A stretch of DNA of 64,000 nucleotides from contig NZ_MUYG01000010.1 in NCBI RefSeq assembly GCF_002155425.1, forward strand, positions 248,001 through 312,000, written 5' to 3'. Positions within the stretch are counted from its first letter, which is position 1. Every line of letters begins with the position of its first letter. Shown here piece by piece: positions 1-7,061 of this stretch. Under the pieces are notes generated by a model that was given only the letters and a program-made list of their open reading frames with translations, was not told the origin of the DNA and did not search any database. A program made the translations under genes and the position numbers. The DNA comes from Erythrobacter donghaensis. GTDB taxonomy: Bacteria; Pseudomonadota; Alphaproteobacteria; Sphingomonadales; Sphingomonadaceae.

Positions 1-2
1 GC

Positions 3-635
3 GTCGTCCCGGCAGTCGAATATTGCGCGAGCATGGGCGCGGCGATCAGCGTCGACACCCGCCGCGCCGGGGTGCTGGCGGCTGCGCTGTCGGCGGGCGC
101 TCACATGGCGAATGACGTTTCGGCCTTGCGCTACGATCCGCGCAGCATCGAGCTGGTCGCGACCGAGGGCTGCCCGGTGGTGCTGATGCACGCGCCGGGT
201 GCGGGCGAGGATCTGCATAAGGGCGGCGACTATGCCGACGTGGTGAGCGAGGTGTTCGACTTCCTCAAGGCGGCTCGTGCGCGGGCGATCGACGCCGGGG
301 TGGCCGAGGATCGCATCATCCTCGACCCCGGTATCGGCTTCGGCAAGTCGCTCAGCGAAAACCTTGCGCTCATCAACGCCCTGCCGCTGTTCCACGCGCT
401 CGGCAGCCCGCTGATGCTGGGGGCGAGCCGAAAGCGGATGATCGGCGCGCTCTCGGCCGAGGAGCCCGCTGACCGGCGCCTCGCGGGATCGCTGGCGCTG
501 GCGGTCAAGGGGATGGAGGCGGGCGTCCACTTGCTGCGCGTCCACGATGTTGCCGAGACGGTGCAGGCGCGCAATGTCTGGCGCGGCTTGCGCGATGCGG
601 CGCTGACCGATTTCAGCACGCTCCCGCTGGCCTAA
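3..635 (+). CDS. folP: Dihydropteroate synthase, C-terminal part (gene cut by window edge)
   Basis: Joins hydroxymethyl-dihydropterin pyrophosphate to p-aminobenzoate in cytosolic folate synthesis. Only the C-terminal three-quarters or so is present; the frame is open from base 3, so the true start lies upstream of the window. Signatures seen: ISVDTRRAGV, GAHMANDVSA, CPVVLMH, the pterin-pocket segment DPGIGFGKS and the loop GASRKRM that follows it, in the order expected of a DHPS TIM barrel. It ends at TAA 633-635. The next gene starts 81 bases later on the same strand and is functionally unrelated, so an operon is not implied. The identification rests on several motifs in the right order and is secure. 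Confidence 0.93.
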   Translation, partial: VVPAVEYCASMGAAISVDTRRAGVLAAALSAGAHMANDVSALRYDPRSIELVATEGCPVVLMHAPGAGEDLHKGGDYADVVSEVFDFLKAARARAIDAGVAEDRIILDPGIGFGKSLSENLALINALPLFHALGSPLMLGASRKRMIGALSAEEPADRRLAGSLALAVKGMEAGVHLLRVHDVAETVQARNVWRGLRDAALTDFSTLPLA

Positions 636-716
636 TTCCCGCTTTTCCAGCTGCCCCGGTTCTGTCATCGGACAGCGCCAGAACCCAGCCGCTGCCATCT
701 TGTCACGGAGCCTCCC

Positions 717-1892
717 ATGCGCCTCATTCCGCTTGCCGCCACCGCCCTTGCCGCGCTCGCCGCGCCGCTTGCCGCGCATGAGGACGAGCTCGCCACGCCG
801 CGCGGCGCGCCGGTAGCGGTCAGCCTGACGCCTGACCAACTGCTCGAACCCTATTACGCCGCGCTGCGCCAGCAGGTCGCGATGCCCGAGGCCGGGCCGA
901 ACCCCGCCCTCGCCCCGGCGACGACGCTCACCCGCATCGCCTTTGGCAGCTGCAACCACCAGAACGCCTCGCAGCACATGTGGGCGCAGATCGCCGCGCA
1001 GAACCCGCAGCTGTTCCTGATGATTGGCGACAATGTCTATGGCGATAACGGCTGGGATGGCGACGCGGGGCTGGAGTCCCTGCGCGCCTCCTACGCGCTG
1101 CAAGCCTCGCACCCCGAATTCGCGGGCTTCCGGGCGAAGGTGCCGATGCTGGCGACCTGGGACGACCATGATTTCGGCCTCAACGATGCAGGCGCCAGCT
1201 TCCCCTTCCGGCGCTGGGCGGAAGACCTGTTCGAGACCTTCTGGAATTCCTCCGACGCCGTGCGCGCGCGGCCCGGCGTCTATGAAAGCACCATCACCGG
1301 CCCCGAGGGCAAGCGCGTGCAGGTGATCCTGCTCGACACGCGATTCTTCCGCTCCGACCTCAAGCGGATGCCATGGAGCAAGGAGCGCCCGCCGATGGGT
1401 GGGTATCTGCCCGAGGACGATCTCGACAAGACCGTGCTCGGCGAGGCGCAATGGGCGTGGCTGGAGGCCGAGCTTGCCAAGCCCGCCGACGTGCGGATCG
1501 TGGTCTCCTCGACGCAGGTGATCACCACCGCGCACCAATACGAGGGCTGGACCAACTTCCCGATCGAGCGCGCGCGGCTGCTGGATGCGCTGAGCCGCCG
1601 CGAGGCGAGCGGGGTGGTGCTGCTGTCGGGCGATCGCCACGCGGGCGGGGTCTACAGCACGCGCTACAAGGACGAGACCCTGTGGGAGCTGACCAGCTCC
1701 TCGCTCAACCTGTCGTTCGAGAGCAACAACGACCGCAGCACGGCGCGCGAGCCCGATCCGGCGCGGGTATCGAAGCTCTTCTCGGAAGAGAACTACGGCC
1801 TCGTCGATATCGACTGGAAGGCCAGGCGTCTGACCCTGACGCTGAAAAACAACCAGAGCGCGACGCTGGCGGAGCAGACTGTCGACTGGTGA
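717..1892 (+). CDS. PhoD-like alkaline phosphatase D family metallophosphatase, secreted
   Basis: Predicted exported metallophosphoesterase of 391 residues. Residues 1-20 form a signal peptide ending in AAPLAA, so the product should be periplasmic. Metal-binding segments of the PhoD family are visible: FGSCNHQN (about 76-83), MIGDNVYGD (102-110), TWDDHDFG (147-154) and LSGDRHAGGV near residue 305. These Asp, Asn and His residues would ligate the two metals. The likely activity is phosphomono- or diester hydrolysis for phosphate scavenging; the substrate cannot be read from sequence. Start ATG 717 has a GGAG-like site just upstream (near 706). No Pho-box was recognised. Confidence 0.85.
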   Translation: MRLIPLAATALAALAAPLAAHEDELATPRGAPVAVSLTPDQLLEPYYAALRQQVAMPEAGPNPALAPATTLTRIAFGSCNHQNASQHMWAQIAAQNPQLFLMIGDNVYGDNGWDGDAGLESLRASYALQASHPEFAGFRAKVPMLATWDDHDFGLNDAGASFPFRRWAEDLFETFWNSSDAVRARPGVYESTITGPEGKRVQVILLDTRFFRSDLKRMPWSKERPPMGGYLPEDDLDKTVLGEAQWAWLEAELAKPADVRIVVSSTQVITTAHQYEGWTNFPIERARLLDALSRREASGVVLLSGDRHAGGVYSTRYKDETLWELTSSSLNLSFESNNDRSTAREPDPARVSKLFSEENYGLVDIDWKARRLTLTLKNNQSATLAEQTVDW

Positions 1893-1977
1893 AACGGGCC
1901 CGCCCGGCCTGTGATCCAGCGCTTGCCCGGCCCGTGATTTTGTGGGAAGTTTCAGGGGTCTGGGAGGGGAATTCAGG

Positions 1978-2421
1978 ATGATGCAAAGATCGATCCGCCG
2001 CGCGATGCTGGCAGCTGCGATGCTCGCCATGCCGGTCGCCACGCTCGCACCGGCGGCAGTCCATGCGCAGGATTTTTCGGAGCTGTTCGGCGGCCCCAAG
2101 GCGCCCAGCGGCAAGAAGCTCGAAAAGCTGATTGCCAAGGCGCAGAAGCACCCGCTCGGCAGTCAGGAAAACCCGGTCCGTGCCGATATGCCGGGAGGGC
2201 AGCGCGCCTATCTTTCACGGCTGCGCTGCGCGGATGGCAACCGCCCGACCTTCGATCGGGTGGGCAGCTTCGGGGTTGGTGTCTATGGCCGGATCATCGA
2301 CGGATACGAGGTGCTGTGCGACGGCAGCTCGCCCGAGAAATCGTTGATTTTCATGGACATGTATCATCGCGGTCACCGCGAGACGGCAGCGGTGCCGGGC
2401 TTCACGATCGAGCCTGCTTAA
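1978..2421 (+). CDS. Small secreted protein of unknown function
   Basis: Not recognised as a known family. The 147-residue product starts with MMQRSIRRAM and a typical signal peptide (hydrophobic stretch about 9-25, cleavage near AVHAQ), so it should be periplasmic or secreted. The mature part is basic then mixed, with an FGG-type start, two Cys residues (in RLRCADG and VLCDGSS) that could form one disulfide, and no further membrane segment. ATG 1978 was chosen because the purine run GGGAGGGGA lies about 7 bases upstream; an in-frame GTG at 1942 would put extra residues in front of the signal peptide. It converges on the SDR gene, leaving only 3 bases between stop codons. Confidence 0.6.
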   Translation: MMQRSIRRAMLAAAMLAMPVATLAPAAVHAQDFSELFGGPKAPSGKKLEKLIAKAQKHPLGSQENPVRADMPGGQRAYLSRLRCADGNRPTFDRVGSFGVGVYGRIIDGYEVLCDGSSPEKSLIFMDMYHRGHRETAAVPGFTIEPA

Positions 2422-2424
2422 GCG

Positions 2425-3183
2425 CTAAAGCGTAAAGCCGCCGTCCGACACCATCACGTGGCCGGTGATGTTGGCGGCGGCGTCGCTGAGCAGGTAGCAG
2501 ATCGTCGCGGCCATTTCGTCCGGGGTGGCAAAGCGGCCGAGCGGGGTGGTCTTGGCCATCGCCTTGATCGTCGCCTCGCGCCCGATGGCGGCGACCGAGC
2601 GCTGGAAGTCCTCGCCGCTCTCCCAGATCGCGGTGTCGACGCCGCCGGGTGCGATGGCGTTGACGCGGATGCCCGCCTTGGCGTGCTCGACCGCCGCGAT
2701 GCGGGCCATGTGCGCAACCGCCGCCTTGGAGACGCCATAGGGGCCGATGCCGGGTACGGGCTTCAACCCCGTGACCGAGGCTACCACGACGGCGCTGCCG
2801 CCGGTCTGGCCCATCGCGCGCAGCGATGCTGCCAGCGTCAGGAACGCCCCGTCGAGATTGACCGCCATCACCCGCCGCCATTCGGCCAGCGTCAGCGAAG
2901 CAATGGGCCCGCCCGCGCCGATCCCGGCATTGACCACGGCATGATCGAGCCCAGCCATTTGCGGTTCGAGTTCGGCCCACAGTGCCTCGTCGGCAACGCT
3001 GCCGATTATGCGGTGCACCTCGCAGGGCAGGTCGAGGGCGTCGAGCCCCGCGCCGTCGACATCGACCAGCCACAGCCGGCCTGCGCCCCTTGCGGCCAGC
3101 GCCCGCGCGCAACCCGCCCCGATCCCCGAAGCCGCACCTGTCACGAGCGCCGAGCGCCCTTCGAAATCGCGAATATTCGTCAT
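2425..3183 (-). CDS. Short-chain dehydrogenase/reductase
   Basis: Classical SDR of 252 residues, a cytosolic NAD(P)-dependent oxidoreductase. The cofactor motif TGAASGIG is at 15-22, the NAG motif at 85-87, and the catalytic Ser136, Tyr149 and Lys153 (YGVSK) are all present. An acidic residue after the second strand (LVDVDG, about 39-44) favours NAD(H) over NADP(H), an inference. Substrate unknown. ATG 3183 is preferred over an upstream in-frame start at 3219 because it begins right before the Rossmann fold. It faces away from the regulator gene, with a paired palindromic repeat in the gap. Confidence 0.85.
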   Translation of the reverse strand: MTNIRDFEGRSALVTGAASGIGAGCARALAARGAGRLWLVDVDGAGLDALDLPCEVHRIIGSVADEALWAELEPQMAGLDHAVVNAGIGAGGPIASLTLAEWRRVMAVNLDGAFLTLAASLRAMGQTGGSAVVVASVTGLKPVPGIGPYGVSKAAVAHMARIAAVEHAKAGIRVNAIAPGGVDTAIWESGEDFQRSVAAIGREATIKAMAKTTPLGRFATPDEMAATICYLLSDAAANITGHVMVSDGGFTL

Positions 3184-3244
3184 GGCGCGCGGGCTAGGCC
3201 GCAACGCCGCGCCGATCAAGCGGCCAATAAGTCAACTCCGTGCG

Positions 3245-3310
3245 CCCCGCGCAGGCGGGGGCCTCCTTCGGAATTGCGCAATGCTTCCTGAGGTCCCCGC
3301 CTTCGCGGGG
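3245..3310. repeat. REP-like doublet: two inverted GC-rich hairpins
   Basis: Two small hairpins, CCCCGC-GCAG-GCGGGG (3245-3260) and CCCCGC-CTTC-GCGGGG (3295-3310), lie in inverted orientation around the palindrome ATTGCGCAAT (3273-3282). The reverse complement of the left arm matches the right arm at about 19 of 21 bases across the hairpin and flanking GAGG. This is the layout of a REP doublet (REPIN) in an intergenic gap. It may also act as a terminator-like structure for the regulator gene that ends at 3335 on the minus strand. Confidence 0.6.
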
Positions 3311-3334
3311 AATCACAAGGCTAAACAATAGTGC

Positions 3335-4780
3335 TCAAGCAGCGTTGTCGATCCCCAGATCGGAGAGCTTGCGATAGAGCGTCGAGCGCCCGATGCCGAG
3401 GCGGCGCGCCACTTCGGTCATCCGACCGCGATAGTGGCCGATGGCGAGGCGGATCACGTCGGCCTCGATCTCTTCCAGCGGGCGCAGGTTGCCGTCGGGG
3501 GTATAGAGCATGATCCCCACGCCCTCATGCGCGCTCGCCACGGTGACGCTGCCCTGTTCGCCGAGCATTTCGGAGAGCTGCGGGAAGCTGTCGGCGGTCA
3601 GCGAATTGCCCTCGCAATAGACCGCCGCGCGGAACAGCACCGATTGCAGCTGGCGGACATTGCCCGGCCAGTCATAGGCGGCGAGCAGCGCCAGCGCCGA
3701 ATCGCTGACCGACAGGTGGTTGAGCCCCGGTTGCTCGCCGATCCGGGCGAGGAAGTGGCGGGTGAGGGCGGGAATATCCCCGGTGCGGTCGCGCAGCGCA
3801 GGCAGCACGATGCGGGTCGCGCCCAGCTTGGCGGCGAGCCCGGCGTCGAACTGTCCGGCCCCCACCATCCGTTCGAGCCCGACATTGCTCGTCACCAGCA
3901 GGCGCACATCGACGCGGAAGCCGTAGCTTGCGCCGACCGGGCGGATGATGCCGCTCTCCAGCGCCTCGGCGAGGCGTTGCTGGAGCACGGGGGTGAGGCG
4001 GTCGATCTCGTCCAGGATCAGCGTGCCGCCGTCGCAATGCTGGAAGGCACCGATCTGGCGGTCGAAGGCGCCGGGGAAGCTGCCGGGCTCATGCCCGAAC
4101 AGCACCGAATCGATCGAGCCGGGCGGGATCGAGGCGAGGTTGATGGTGCGCAGATTTTCCTTCGCACGGGGGGATGCGCCGTGCATCGCGCGCATCAGCA
4201 TTTCCTTGCCGGTGCCGCTTTCGCCTTCGATCAGCACATGGCCATGCCCGCGCGCGGCCTTGGCGGCCTGCGCCAGCGCGGCGCGGAATTGCGGTGCAGT
4301 GCCGATCATCGCGTCGAAATCGAGGCTGGCGGACATCTTTTCGGTTAGCGGCGCGAGCTCATCACGCGGGGCCTCGCGGGTGGTGACGCTCCGCAGCGCC
4401 TCCATCAGCCGGTCGGGCGAGACGGGTTTGACGAGATAATCCGAAGCGCCCGCACGCATCGCCTCGACCGCCAGCAGCGGCGAGGCGCTGGTGGTGAGCA
4501 TCAGGATGGGGAGGGCGGGGCGGCGCGATTTCAGTTCGGCGATCAACTGGCAGGCATCGTCACCCGGAACCCATTGATCGAGCAGAATCGCCGACAGCTG
4601 CATCCCCTCGCGCGTGCCCAGCATCGCGATGGCGGTTTCGGCATCGGGCGCGACGATCGTGCGCCAGCCATCGCGTGCGGCAATCGCGGTGATGAGCCGC
4701 GACTGAGCCGGCTCATCGTCGATCAGCATCACGATTCGCGCATGTTCCTGCGCTTCGGGTAGGCAATCCATCTCGGCCAT
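3335..4780 (-). CDS. Response regulator with AAA+ activator domain and Fis-type HTH, GAFTGA loop altered
   Basis: NtrC-type architecture in about 481 residues. A receiver (about 13-125) shows DDEP, the phospho-acceptor in LLDQWVPG, a Thr-Thr switch and LVKP. The AAA+ domain (about 150-390) has Walker A GESGTGKE, Walker B GGTLILDEID, RDRTGDIP and WPGNVRQL. A C-terminal helix-turn-helix reads EVARRLGIGRSTLYRKL. The sigma-54 contact loop, normally GAFTGA, reads GSFPGA here, with the key Thr replaced by Pro, so classical sigma-54 activation is doubtful. The start is uncertain: ATG 4780, ATG 4771, GTG 4792 and ATG 4849 are all in frame and none has a strong ribosome site. No histidine kinase gene is adjacent. 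Divergent from the oxidase/pnt genes. Confidence 0.85.
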   Translation of the reverse strand: MAEMDCLPEAQEHARIVMLIDDEPAQSRLITAIAARDGWRTIVAPDAETAIAMLGTREGMQLSAILLDQWVPGDDACQLIAELKSRRPALPILMLTTSASPLLAVEAMRAGASDYLVKPVSPDRLMEALRSVTTREAPRDELAPLTEKMSASLDFDAMIGTAPQFRAALAQAAKAARGHGHVLIEGESGTGKEMLMRAMHGASPRAKENLRTINLASIPPGSIDSVLFGHEPGSFPGAFDRQIGAFQHCDGGTLILDEIDRLTPVLQQRLAEALESGIIRPVGASYGFRVDVRLLVTSNVGLERMVGAGQFDAGLAAKLGATRIVLPALRDRTGDIPALTRHFLARIGEQPGLNHLSVSDSALALLAAYDWPGNVRQLQSVLFRAAVYCEGNSLTADSFPQLSEMLGEQGSVTVASAHEGVGIMLYTPDGNLRPLEEIEADVIRLAIGHYRGRMTEVARRLGIGRSTLYRKLSDLGIDNAA

Positions 4781-5053
4781 CGGTCTCGGCACTCGCTTTA
4801 TGTCCAGCTGCCGGTCCGGCGCGGACGGGCAGAACAGAGGCTTGTGCATAAGCGGGGGAGGTAAAAACGTGATTAAGACTGTGCCGCGACGGGACAGGTG
4901 CGGGGGGGCGGAGACTCTCATTAAAGGTGACTTGAGATAGCGCGCGCGCTTCGATACGGGATGAAGGCGGGGGCCAACCGGCCCGATTTTTCGACAACCA
5001 CCGGCAACCAATCGCGCCGCGGCGCGTTCGGACAGCCCAAGGGGAAAGAGATC

Positions 5054-5176
5054 ATGACTGTTCACGACATGGAAAAGGCGCAGGCCACCTACAGCGGCTT
5101 CATGGGAACGCTGAAGTGGGCCGTTCCGGTGATCGCGGTGATCGCGTTCATCGTCGTCGCGCTGATCGCCAACTAA
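5054..5176 (+). CDS. aa3-type cytochrome c oxidase subunit IV (40 residues)
   Basis: Tiny single-pass inner-membrane subunit of the aa3 terminal oxidase found in alphaproteobacteria. The 40-residue product has a short polar N-terminus (MTVHDMEKAQ, then TYSGFMG) and one hydrophobic helix from about residue 19 to the end, ending AN. The length and the motif before the helix match the family. ATG 5054 follows the purine-rich GGGGAAAGAG. It lies 12 bases upstream of pntAA on the same strand and probably heads that operon; the main oxidase subunits are not in the window. The 273 bases between it and the divergent regulator (4781-5053) hold no gene and must contain both promoters, though none could be assigned with confidence. 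Confidence 0.85.
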   Translation: MTVHDMEKAQATYSGFMGTLKWAVPVIAVIAFIVVALIAN

Positions 5177-5188
5177 GCCGCCGCGCCA

Positions 5189-6310
5189 GTGAAAATCGCC
5201 ATCCTGAAAGAGCGCGCCTCGGGTGAGACGCGCGTTGCCGCCACGCCGGAAACGGCCAAGAAGTTCGCTGCACTGGGCTGCACGGTCGCGGTCGAGGCGG
5301 GCGCGGGTGTGGTCGCCTCGATCACCGATGCCGCCTATGCCGAGGCGGGCGCCGAGGTGGGCGATGCGGCGGCGACGGTGAAGGATGCCGATATCGTGCT
5401 CGGCATTCAGGCGCCCGATGTGGGGCTGTTGAAGGGCGCGAAGCCCGGTGCGTGGGTCGCCGCGCTGTTCGATCCCTTCACCAAACGTGATGTGGTGGAC
5501 GCCTACGCCGCCGCCGGGTTCGAAGCGCTGAGCATGGAATTCATGCCGCGCATCACCCGCGCGCAGAGCATGGACGTATTGTCCTCGCAATCGAACCTCG
5601 CCGGGTACAAGGCGGTGCTGGCGGCGGCTGATGCCTATGGCCGCGCCTTTCCGATGATGATGACTGCGGCCGGCACGGTGCAGGCCGCGCGCGTGTTCAT
5701 CATGGGCGTGGGCGTTGCGGGCCTTCAGGCCATTGCGACTGCCCGCCGGTTGGGCGCGCAGGTGTCGGCAACCGACGTGCGCAGCGCGACCAAGGAGCAG
5801 ATCCAGTCGCTCGGCGCCAAGCCGATCTTCGTGGAGAATGTCGCGGGGATCGAGGGCGAGGGCTCGGGCGGCTATGCCACCGAAATGAGCGAGGAGTACC
5901 AGAAGGCGCAGGCCGAACTGGTCTCCAGCCACATCGCCAAGCAGGATATCGTGATCACCACCGCGCTGATTCCGGGCCGGGCCGCGCCGCGCCTCGTCAC
6001 CGACGCGCAGATCGCGACGATGAAGCCGGGCAGCGTGATCTATGACCTTGCGGTGGCGCAGGGCGGGAATGTCGAAGGCTCGGTCGCCGATCAGGTGGTC
6101 GAGAAGCACGGCGTCAAGATCATCGGCTACGCCAACACCCCCGCCGCGCTCCCCGCTGACGCCTCGGCGCTGTTCGCGCGCAACCACTACAACTTCCTGA
6201 GCGCCTTCTGGGACAAGGAAGCGCAGCGGCCCGTGCTCGATGAGGAAATCGGCAACGCGATCCGCCTGACGCAGGGCGGCAAGGTTGTCAGCGAGAGGCT
6301 GCTAGGTTGA
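5189..6310 (+). CDS. pntAA: Proton-translocating NAD(P) transhydrogenase, NAD-binding alpha-1 subunit
   Basis: Domain I of the membrane transhydrogenase that couples hydride transfer from NADH to NADP+ with inward proton flow, supplying NADPH. The 373-residue protein begins MKIAILKER with a GTG start at 5189. It has the paired alanine-dehydrogenase-like lobes, the Rossmann glycine motif in MGVGVAGLQAIATARRLGA, and the mobile-loop region before AELVSSHIAK. There is no C-terminal membrane part, which is the split alphaproteobacterial form in which the transmembrane piece is a separate gene (pntAB at 6777). The stop TGA (6308-6310) overlaps the possible TTG start of the inserted DUF559 gene. Followed by pntAB and pntB after that insertion. 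Confidence 0.95.
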   Translation: MKIAILKERASGETRVAATPETAKKFAALGCTVAVEAGAGVVASITDAAYAEAGAEVGDAAATVKDADIVLGIQAPDVGLLKGAKPGAWVAALFDPFTKRDVVDAYAAAGFEALSMEFMPRITRAQSMDVLSSQSNLAGYKAVLAAADAYGRAFPMMMTAAGTVQAARVFIMGVGVAGLQAIATARRLGAQVSATDVRSATKEQIQSLGAKPIFVENVAGIEGEGSGGYATEMSEEYQKAQAELVSSHIAKQDIVITTALIPGRAAPRLVTDAQIATMKPGSVIYDLAVAQGGNVEGSVADQVVEKHGVKIIGYANTPAALPADASALFARNHYNFLSAFWDKEAQRPVLDEEIGNAIRLTQGGKVVSERLLG

Positions 6311-6777
6311 ACGCGGCCCGCCACAATCCTCCCCGGCACGGGGAGGGGGACCGCGCGCAGCGCGGTGGTGGGGACTCGCGGTTCGTCGCGCGGCCCGAGG
6401 TGGCGCTCGCGCGCAAGCTCCGCAAGGACATGCCGCTTCCCGAGCGGATGCTCTGGCAACTGCTCCGCCAGCGTCCAGGCGGGTTCAAGTTTCGCAGGCA
6501 GCACCCCATTGGCCCCTATGTGGTCGATTTCTGCTGCCTGTCAGAGCGCTTCGTGGTCGAGGTTGACGGAAGCGCGCACGACAATATCGACCGGGCCAAG
6601 TTCGACGACCGGCGGGTTTCATTCTTGAAAGAAAACGGGTTCAGGGTTCTGAGGGTCTCGGCGCAGCGAGTGCTGCGCGATTGTGTGGACACGGCTGACG
6701 CCATTGTCGCGCGCACGGCGAGTCCCCTCCACCAGCCTGCGGCTGGTCCCCCTCCCCGTGCCCGGGAGGCTAACTAG
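6307..6777 (+). CDS. DUF559 / Vsr-like endonuclease-domain protein inside the pnt operon
   Basis: A protein of up to 156 residues with the DUF559 fold, related to the very-short-patch repair nuclease and PD-(D/E)xK enzymes. Core motifs: LPERMLWQLLR, FRRQHPIGPYVVDF, the acidic pair in VVEVDGSAHD, then a RVSFLKENGFRVLRVS segment. The Asp in VVDF and the Glu/Asp of VEVD are the candidate catalytic residues. The TTG at 6307 overlaps the pntAA stop, but the first 28 or so codons then run through the left repeat; GTG 6400 or ATG 6430 may be the real start. The last codons read through the right repeat, and the stop shares a base with the pntAB start. DNA cleavage is inferred from the family. Confidence 0.75.
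   Translation: MNAARHNPPRHGEGDRAQRGGGDSRFVARPEVALARKLRKDMPLPERMLWQLLRQRPGGFKFRRQHPIGPYVVDFCCLSERFVVEVDGSAHDNIDRAKFDDRRVSFLKENGFRVLRVSAQRVLRDCVDTADAIVARTASPLHQPAAGPPPRAREAN
6328..6378 (+). repeat. Left 51-base inverted repeat flanking the DUF559 gene
   Basis: Contains two hairpins: CCTCCCC-GGCAC-GGGGAGG (6328-6346) and ACCGCGC-GCA-GCGCGGT (6350-6366), then a TGGGGACTCG tail. Its reverse complement matches the repeat at 6719-6769 at 43 of 51 bases. Six of the eight differences fall in the second stem as three base-pair changes that keep pairing. Confidence 0.8.
6719..6769 (-). repeat. Right 51-base inverted repeat flanking the DUF559 gene
   Basis: Inverted copy of 6328-6378. Its main hairpin is ACCAGCC-TGC-GGCTGGT (6731-6747). 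The outer end, GGGAGG at 6764-6769, sits 7 bases before the pntAB GTG start and is the only good ribosome-binding site for it, so the repeat end appears to supply translation signals to pntAB. Confidence 0.8.
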
Positions 6778-7058
6778 TGGACTTTATTGCAATCCTTTCG
6801 ATCTTCGTGCTGGCCTGCTTTGTGGGCTATTACGTTGTCTGGTCGGTGACCCCGGCGCTCCATACCCCGCTGATGGCGGTGACCAATGCGATCTCCTCGG
6901 TGATCATCGTCGGCGCGCTGATCGCTGCCGCCGAGGCCGAGAACCCGGTTGCGAAATATCTCGCGCTGGCAGGCGTGGTGATGGCCAGCATCAACATCTT
7001 CGGCGGCTTTGCCGTGACCGAGCGGATGCTCGCGATGTACAAGAAGAAGGAGAAGTAA
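6777..7058 (+). CDS. pntAB: NAD(P) transhydrogenase, membrane alpha-2 subunit
   Basis: Transmembrane piece of the transhydrogenase, 93 residues with three or four predicted helices. It begins MDFIAILSIFVLACFVGYYV and has the conserved WSVTPALHTPLMAVTNAIS segment that lines the proton path, ending in a basic tail (MYKKKEK). With PntAA and PntB it forms the complete proton channel in the inner membrane. Start is GTG 6777; its ribosome site GGGAGG falls in the right DUF559-flanking repeat. pntB begins 3 bases after its stop, so the two are translationally close. Confidence 0.93.
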   Translation: MDFIAILSIFVLACFVGYYVVWSVTPALHTPLMAVTNAISSVIIVGALIAAAEAENPVAKYLALAGVVMASINIFGGFAVTERMLAMYKKKEK

Positions 7059-7061
7059 GAG

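Larger units (their letters stand above)
6328..6769. mobile_element. Candidate cassette: DUF559 gene between inverted double-hairpin repeats
   Basis: The unit lies between pntAA and pntAB, which are normally adjacent. Taking it out would leave the two genes about 25 bases apart, a normal operon spacing. No target-site duplication was found, and the repeats resemble REP elements more than transposon ends, so movement as a unit is an inference. Confidence 0.4.

Noticed and set aside
4925-4960. A promoter TTGAGA...GATACG before the oxidase subunit IV gene
   Set aside because: The spacing is only about 15 bases and both boxes match poorly.
4781-6187. N-terminal extension of the regulator gene to 6187
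   Set aside because: The frame stays open upstream but runs antisense to pntAA; the receiver domain starts right after the ATG near 4780.
6310-6790. Target-site duplication around the DUF559 cassette
   Set aside because: Bases next to the two repeats (ACAAT and CTAACTA) do not match, so classical transposition is not supported.
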